Shown: positions 13,068 to 15,990 of the stretch, in pieces
How positions within the stretch are numbered: the first letter of the stretch is position 1
Layout: every line of letters begins with the position of its first letter
NCBI GenBank assembly: GCA_023416655.1
Contig: JAEZHK010000124.1
Location: forward strand, 1 to 15,990
Source: Bacillota bacterium
GTDB taxonomy: Bacteria > Bacillota > Clostridia > Christensenellales > Aristaeellaceae
Length of the DNA stretch: 15,990 nucleotides
Direction: 5' to 3'
Notes under the pieces: model-generated
What the model was told of the DNA's origin: nothing
Database searches by the model: none
Seen by the model: only the letters and a program-made list of their open reading frames with translations
Program-made: the position numbers and the translations under genes

Positions 13068-14389
13068 CACTCGCCCGAAAGCACGATCATCCGGTCGTTG
13101 ACTTCCGCTATGCTGCCGTCCACGGAGGCGTGCAGCATGGCACCCAGCGCCCCTTCCGGAATACGGGCGATCAGCTGCCCTTTTTGCACCCGGTCGCCAA
13201 CCCGGACCACCGGCTCGGAGGGCTTGCCCGCATGCTGGCGAAGCGGCAACCGCACCCGCTTGGGGGCGATGGTTTTGCCGCTCCACGGGGCGGGGCGGTC
13301 GAAGGCGGTCAGGTTCATGCGGGCGATCAGCCGCTTGACCGGCACGCTCTTGAGCGGAAGCCATGGCTCGGGGAGGATTTCGGCCTCCGGCACGGGGCGA
13401 ACCCCCGCTTTGCCCAGCTCCTTCTTGAGCATGGTCATGACCACGGAGGGGGTCAGGCCCATCTCGCAGGCGAAGTTGGTGCACAGGCCGCAGCTGGAAC
13501 AGGCCAGTACGCCCGCCGCGTCGCCCAGCAGCAGCGCGTTGCCCGTGGATATGGCCCGCATCGCCTTGTGCGGCTCCACCGGCAGGCCCATCGCGTGCCG
13601 GGGGCACATCTGCGTGCAGCGGTTGCACTGGCAGCAGATCGCCCGCACCAGCCGCGCCTGCTGCGCCACCGTGATCGTACGGATGCGGATCTGCTGGTGC
13701 GTCCGCTTCAGCGCGATCAGGCCGCCGGTGGTCTTGGTGACGGGCGCGTCCCAGTCCTGGGCCAGATCCCCCATGCAGGGCCCGCCGGAGAGAAGCGCGT
13801 ATTCCCGCTCGTCGCCCCGGAAACCGCTCAGGCCCAGCGCCTCCCGGAGGCTCACGCCCAGCGGCACGGTCACGGCGACCGGCTCGGGCACATCGCCCGA
13901 GATGGTCAGAATTCTTTCAGTCACAGGCGTTCCGTTCACCGCGGCCGCGATGTTCAGCGCGGTTCCCGCGTTCACCACCACGCACCCCGCGTCGATGGGG
14001 AGCTTGCCGGTGGGGACCACCGCGCCGGTGACTTCGTAGATCACGCTCTTTTCGTCGCCGGAGGGGTAGTAGCTCTCCATGAGGTGCAGGCGCAGGTTGG
14101 GCTTTTGGGCGATCGCCCTCTTAAGGGCCTCGACGGCGTCCTCGTAGTGGGCCTTGGTGGCGATCACGCCCTCCGGGGCGTGGGCGGCCTCCATCGCCAG
14201 TTCCAGCCCGCGGACCACATCCTCCGCGCGACGATGCATGATGTGCTGATCGACCATCAGCAGGGGTTCGCACTCCGCGCCGTTCAGGATGACGCGCTCC
14301 GCCCGGCCATTCAGTTTCACATGGGTGGGAAAGCCCGCGCCCCCCGCGCCCACGACGCCCGCGCGCCGGATGGCTTCAATCACGTCCAT
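13067..14389 (-). CDS. pduS: PduS/RnfC-like iron-sulfur flavoprotein (microcompartment redox protein)
   Basis: A 440-residue protein of the RnfC/PduS family, which in the propanediol compartment passes electrons from NADH through flavin and iron-sulfur centres, with cobalamin reduction in Pdu systems. It has GAGGAGFPTHVKL at 14-26 and NGAECEPLL at 36-44 (flavin/nucleotide-binding region), an SLBB region at about 160-215, two 4Fe-4S motifs (C252, C255, C258, C262-Pro; then C297, C300, C303 and C308), and a C-terminal barrel-sandwich domain at about 394-435 (VRVGDRVQKGQLIARIPEG). The ATG at 14389 follows GAGGGTGA, 9 bases after the aldehyde dehydrogenase stop. Neighbouring PduT-like and PduP-like genes support the PduS assignment over a respiratory RnfC. 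Whether it reduces a corrinoid or only recycles NADH is open. Confidence 0.9.
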   Translation of the reverse strand: MDVIEAIRRAGVVGAGGAGFPTHVKLNGRAERVILNGAECEPLLMVDQHIMHRRAEDVVRGLELAMEAAHAPEGVIATKAHYEDAVEALKRAIAQKPNLRLHLMESYYPSGDEKSVIYEVTGAVVPTGKLPIDAGCVVVNAGTALNIAAAVNGTPVTERILTISGDVPEPVAVTVPLGVSLREALGLSGFRGDEREYALLSGGPCMGDLAQDWDAPVTKTTGGLIALKRTHQQIRIRTITVAQQARLVRAICCQCNRCTQMCPRHAMGLPVEPHKAMRAISTGNALLLGDAAGVLACSSCGLCTNFACEMGLTPSVVMTMLKKELGKAGVRPVPEAEILPEPWLPLKSVPVKRLIARMNLTAFDRPAPWSGKTIAPKRVRLPLRQHAGKPSEPVVRVGDRVQKGQLIARIPEGALGAMLHASVDGSIAEVNDRMIVLSGE

Positions 14390-14398
14390 ACTTCACCC

Positions 14399-15829
14399 TC
14401 AACTGATGCGAAAATCCCCATACAGCACGCAGCGGCGCAGCCTTGTGAACGTCCTTGCGCTGGTGACGCCCTCGCCGGTGGGGGTGGCGATGGTCATGGT
14501 GGTGTACCCTTCCCCGCCCATGCCGAGCCCGGAGTAGCTGGGGGCGTTCTTCACGAAGATGGTGGTGTCCATCCGGCGCGCGGCTTTCGACATGTTGTGC
14601 ACGTTGGTGGAGTGGATCATCGCGGAGTGCTTCATGCCCTGCTCCGCGCGGTACGCCTCCTCCACGGCCTCGTCGATGTCATTGACCCGCACGATGGCGA
14701 GCACCGGCATCAGCATCTCGGTCATCACGAAGGGGTGGTTTTTGTCCACTTCCGCGATCACGAGCCGGGGACTCCCGGAGAAGCTCACGCCCGCGTCGCG
14801 CAGGATGACCGACGCGTCGCGGCCCACATACTTGCGGTTGATCCCATGCCCACCGTCCTTGGGGACGAGCACGGTCTTTACGATCTTCTCGATGTCCTGT
14901 CCGTAGACGCGGCACGCGCCGTGCTTCTCCATGGCGGCCATCAGCCGGTCGGCGACGGCGGAGAGTACGAACACCTCTTTCTCCGCGATGCACAGGACGT
15001 TGTTGTCGAAACTGGAGCCGTCCACGATGTCCTTTGCCGCCTTTTCAATGTCGGCGGTGTCATCCACGATCACGGGCGGGTTGCCGGGGCCGGCGGCGAT
15101 CACCTTTTTGCCGGTCCGCATGGCCACATGCACCACCGCCTCGCCGCCGGTGATGGAGAGCATCGCCACATCCGGATGGGTCATGATGGCCTGTCCGCTT
15201 TCCAGCGTCGGCTCCTTTACGGTGGTGATGAGCGTCCCGGGGCCTCCGGCACTCACGATGGCCTCCGTCAGGATGCGCATGGCCTCATGGGAGGCGCGCT
15301 TGGCCGAGGGGTGGGGGTTGAACACCACGGCGTTGCCCGCCGCGATCATGCTGATGGCATTGTTGATGACGGTCGCGGTCGGGTTGGTGGAAGGCGTGAT
15401 GGAGCCGATGACGCCAAAGGGCGCCTGTTCAATGAGCATCATGCCGTGATCGCCCGTCTCGCAGCGGGTGGTCAGGTCCTCGATGCCGGGCGTGCGGCGC
15501 GCAACGAGCAGGTTCTTCTGGATCTTGTCCGCCACGCGGCCATAACCGGTCTCCTCGTTGGCCAGCTTCGCCAGTGGTTCCGCGTGCTCGATGGCGGCCT
15601 TGCGCATGGCCGCGATCAACTCGCCCCGCTTCTCGAGCGTGGATTCAGCCAGCTCTTTCTGCGCGCGCTTTGCATTTGCGATGGCTTCCTCGGCGGTATC
15701 GCACAGCCACCGGCCGGTGCAGCCGTCCCGCGGGGCGGGGGACTTCGGCGGGTCTGATTTCAGCGCGCCGGACAGGCTGCGCACGATCTCGTCCGTGATT
15801 TTCCGGATCTCCTGTTCCGTCAGTGCCAT
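14399..15829 (-). CDS. pduP: CoA-acylating aldehyde dehydrogenase (PduP/EutE-like), microcompartment cargo
   Basis: A 476-residue enzyme that oxidises an aldehyde to an acyl-CoA with NAD+ and CoA inside the compartment. Residues 2-22 (ALTEQEIRKITDEIVRSL...) form an amphipathic helix followed by a proline-rich linker (PPKSPAP), as in PduP-type encapsulation peptides. The catalytic Cys280 lies in DNNVLCIAEK (DNNLPCIAEK in EutE/PduP). Other family segments are GSITPSTNPTATVINNAI, VFNPHPSAK, and the C-terminal TRLRRCVLYGDFRI. The start is ATG at 15829, with AAGGAG (15845-15840) ahead; the frame continues upstream only into repeat C. Substrate could be lactaldehyde, propionaldehyde or acetaldehyde; the nearby fucU favours a product of fucose breakdown. 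It is the first operon gene seen here, but the operon may extend to the right. Confidence 0.94.
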   Translation of the reverse strand: MALTEQEIRKITDEIVRSLSGALKSDPPKSPAPRDGCTGRWLCDTAEEAIANAKRAQKELAESTLEKRGELIAAMRKAAIEHAEPLAKLANEETGYGRVADKIQKNLLVARRTPGIEDLTTRCETGDHGMMLIEQAPFGVIGSITPSTNPTATVINNAISMIAAGNAVVFNPHPSAKRASHEAMRILTEAIVSAGGPGTLITTVKEPTLESGQAIMTHPDVAMLSITGGEAVVHVAMRTGKKVIAAGPGNPPVIVDDTADIEKAAKDIVDGSSFDNNVLCIAEKEVFVLSAVADRLMAAMEKHGACRVYGQDIEKIVKTVLVPKDGGHGINRKYVGRDASVILRDAGVSFSGSPRLVIAEVDKNHPFVMTEMLMPVLAIVRVNDIDEAVEEAYRAEQGMKHSAMIHSTNVHNMSKAARRMDTTIFVKNAPSYSGLGMGGEGYTTMTIATPTGEGVTSARTFTRLRRCVLYGDFRIS

Positions 15830-15845
15830 ACGATTCAGGCTCCTT

Positions 15846-15990
15846 ATACTAATGCAGAATATTAATGCGTCCAAAGCGTCGAGAAATTTTCGATGCAGAG
15901 CAAGGAGCCGGAGTGAGGCGTAGCAGCGCTACGTTGAACGGAGAGCGACACAGCACTGCGCGAAAAGGGCCGACGCGACGACGCATTTAT
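15846..15990. repeat. ATACCAAT repeat, copy C, cut by the window end
   Basis: Begins ATACTAATGCAGAATATTAATGC (variant of ATACCAAT) directly next to the AAGGAG ribosome binding site of the aldehyde dehydrogenase. The core is shared with copy A (CAAGGAGCCGGAGTGAGG) and with copy B (CGTAGC-AGC-GCTACG, then GGAGAGCGACAC). The right arm GACGCATTTAT at the window end complements the left arm region AATGCGTC. About 15 more bases are expected beyond 15990. Confidence 0.8.

Noticed and set aside
13043..15757. A very long plus-strand open frame (about 900 codons) antisense to the aldehyde dehydrogenase and pduS-like genes
   Set aside because: It lies wholly opposite two well-recognised genes, has a composition rich in His, Gly, Arg and Val typical of a GC-rich antisense frame, and shows no domain.
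8741..15990. CRISPR-like array from the three repeats
   Set aside because: Copies are about 160 bases long, kilobases apart and separated by genes, with no spacers or cas genes.

Overview
The window comes from a GC-rich anaerobic bacterium, most likely a member of the Bacillota (Clostridia). The reasons are strong AGGAGG-type ribosome binding sites, a lipobox substrate-binding protein, a YesM/YesN-type two-component pair, two MtaA/CmuA-like URO-D proteins and a Pdu-like bacterial microcompartment (BMC) operon. The assignment is inferred from gene content, not from a marker gene.

Left part (1-4250, minus strand). Two extracellular sugar-type solute-binding proteins (38-1270 and 2714-4006) flank a URO-D/corrinoid-methyltransferase-like protein (1360-2379). 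No ABC permease is present. About 330 bases between the second binding protein and the URO-D gene hold four strong hairpins. A divergent promoter region (4007-4254) separates this block from the plus-strand genes.

Middle (4255-8572, plus strand). A YesM-type histidine kinase, a YesN-type AraC response regulator and a second URO-D-like protein form one tight unit, joined by two ATGA stop/start overlaps and closed by a hairpin terminator at 8597-8635. The two-component pair probably senses an extracellular carbohydrate and controls the neighbouring binding-protein genes.

Right part (8910-15829, minus strand). In transcription order the BMC operon encodes: a PduP-like CoA-acylating aldehyde dehydrogenase with an N-terminal encapsulation-type helix; a PduS/RnfC-like iron-sulfur flavoprotein; a PduT-like trimeric shell protein that keeps the pore cysteine; two nearly identical hexameric shell proteins; an L-fucose mutarotase (FucU); a LacI-family regulator; and four different EutN/CcmL vertex proteins. 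FucU suggests a deoxyhexose route (fucose or rhamnose to lactaldehyde or propanediol) feeding the compartment. The signature enzyme (aldolase, glycyl-radical or B12 diol dehydratase), alcohol dehydrogenase and phosphotransacylase are not in the window and may lie beyond 15990.

The least ordinary feature is a roughly 160-base non-coding repeat in three copies (8741-8900, 12910-13067, and 15846 running off the end), plus a solo end at 1343-1360. Its ends are inverted repeats bearing ATACCAAT. Its terminal arms and a central hairpin differ between copies but stay self-complementary within each copy. One copy fills an operon junction exactly from stop codon to ribosome binding site. This suggests a structured, mobile or formerly mobile intergenic element embedded in the BMC operon.
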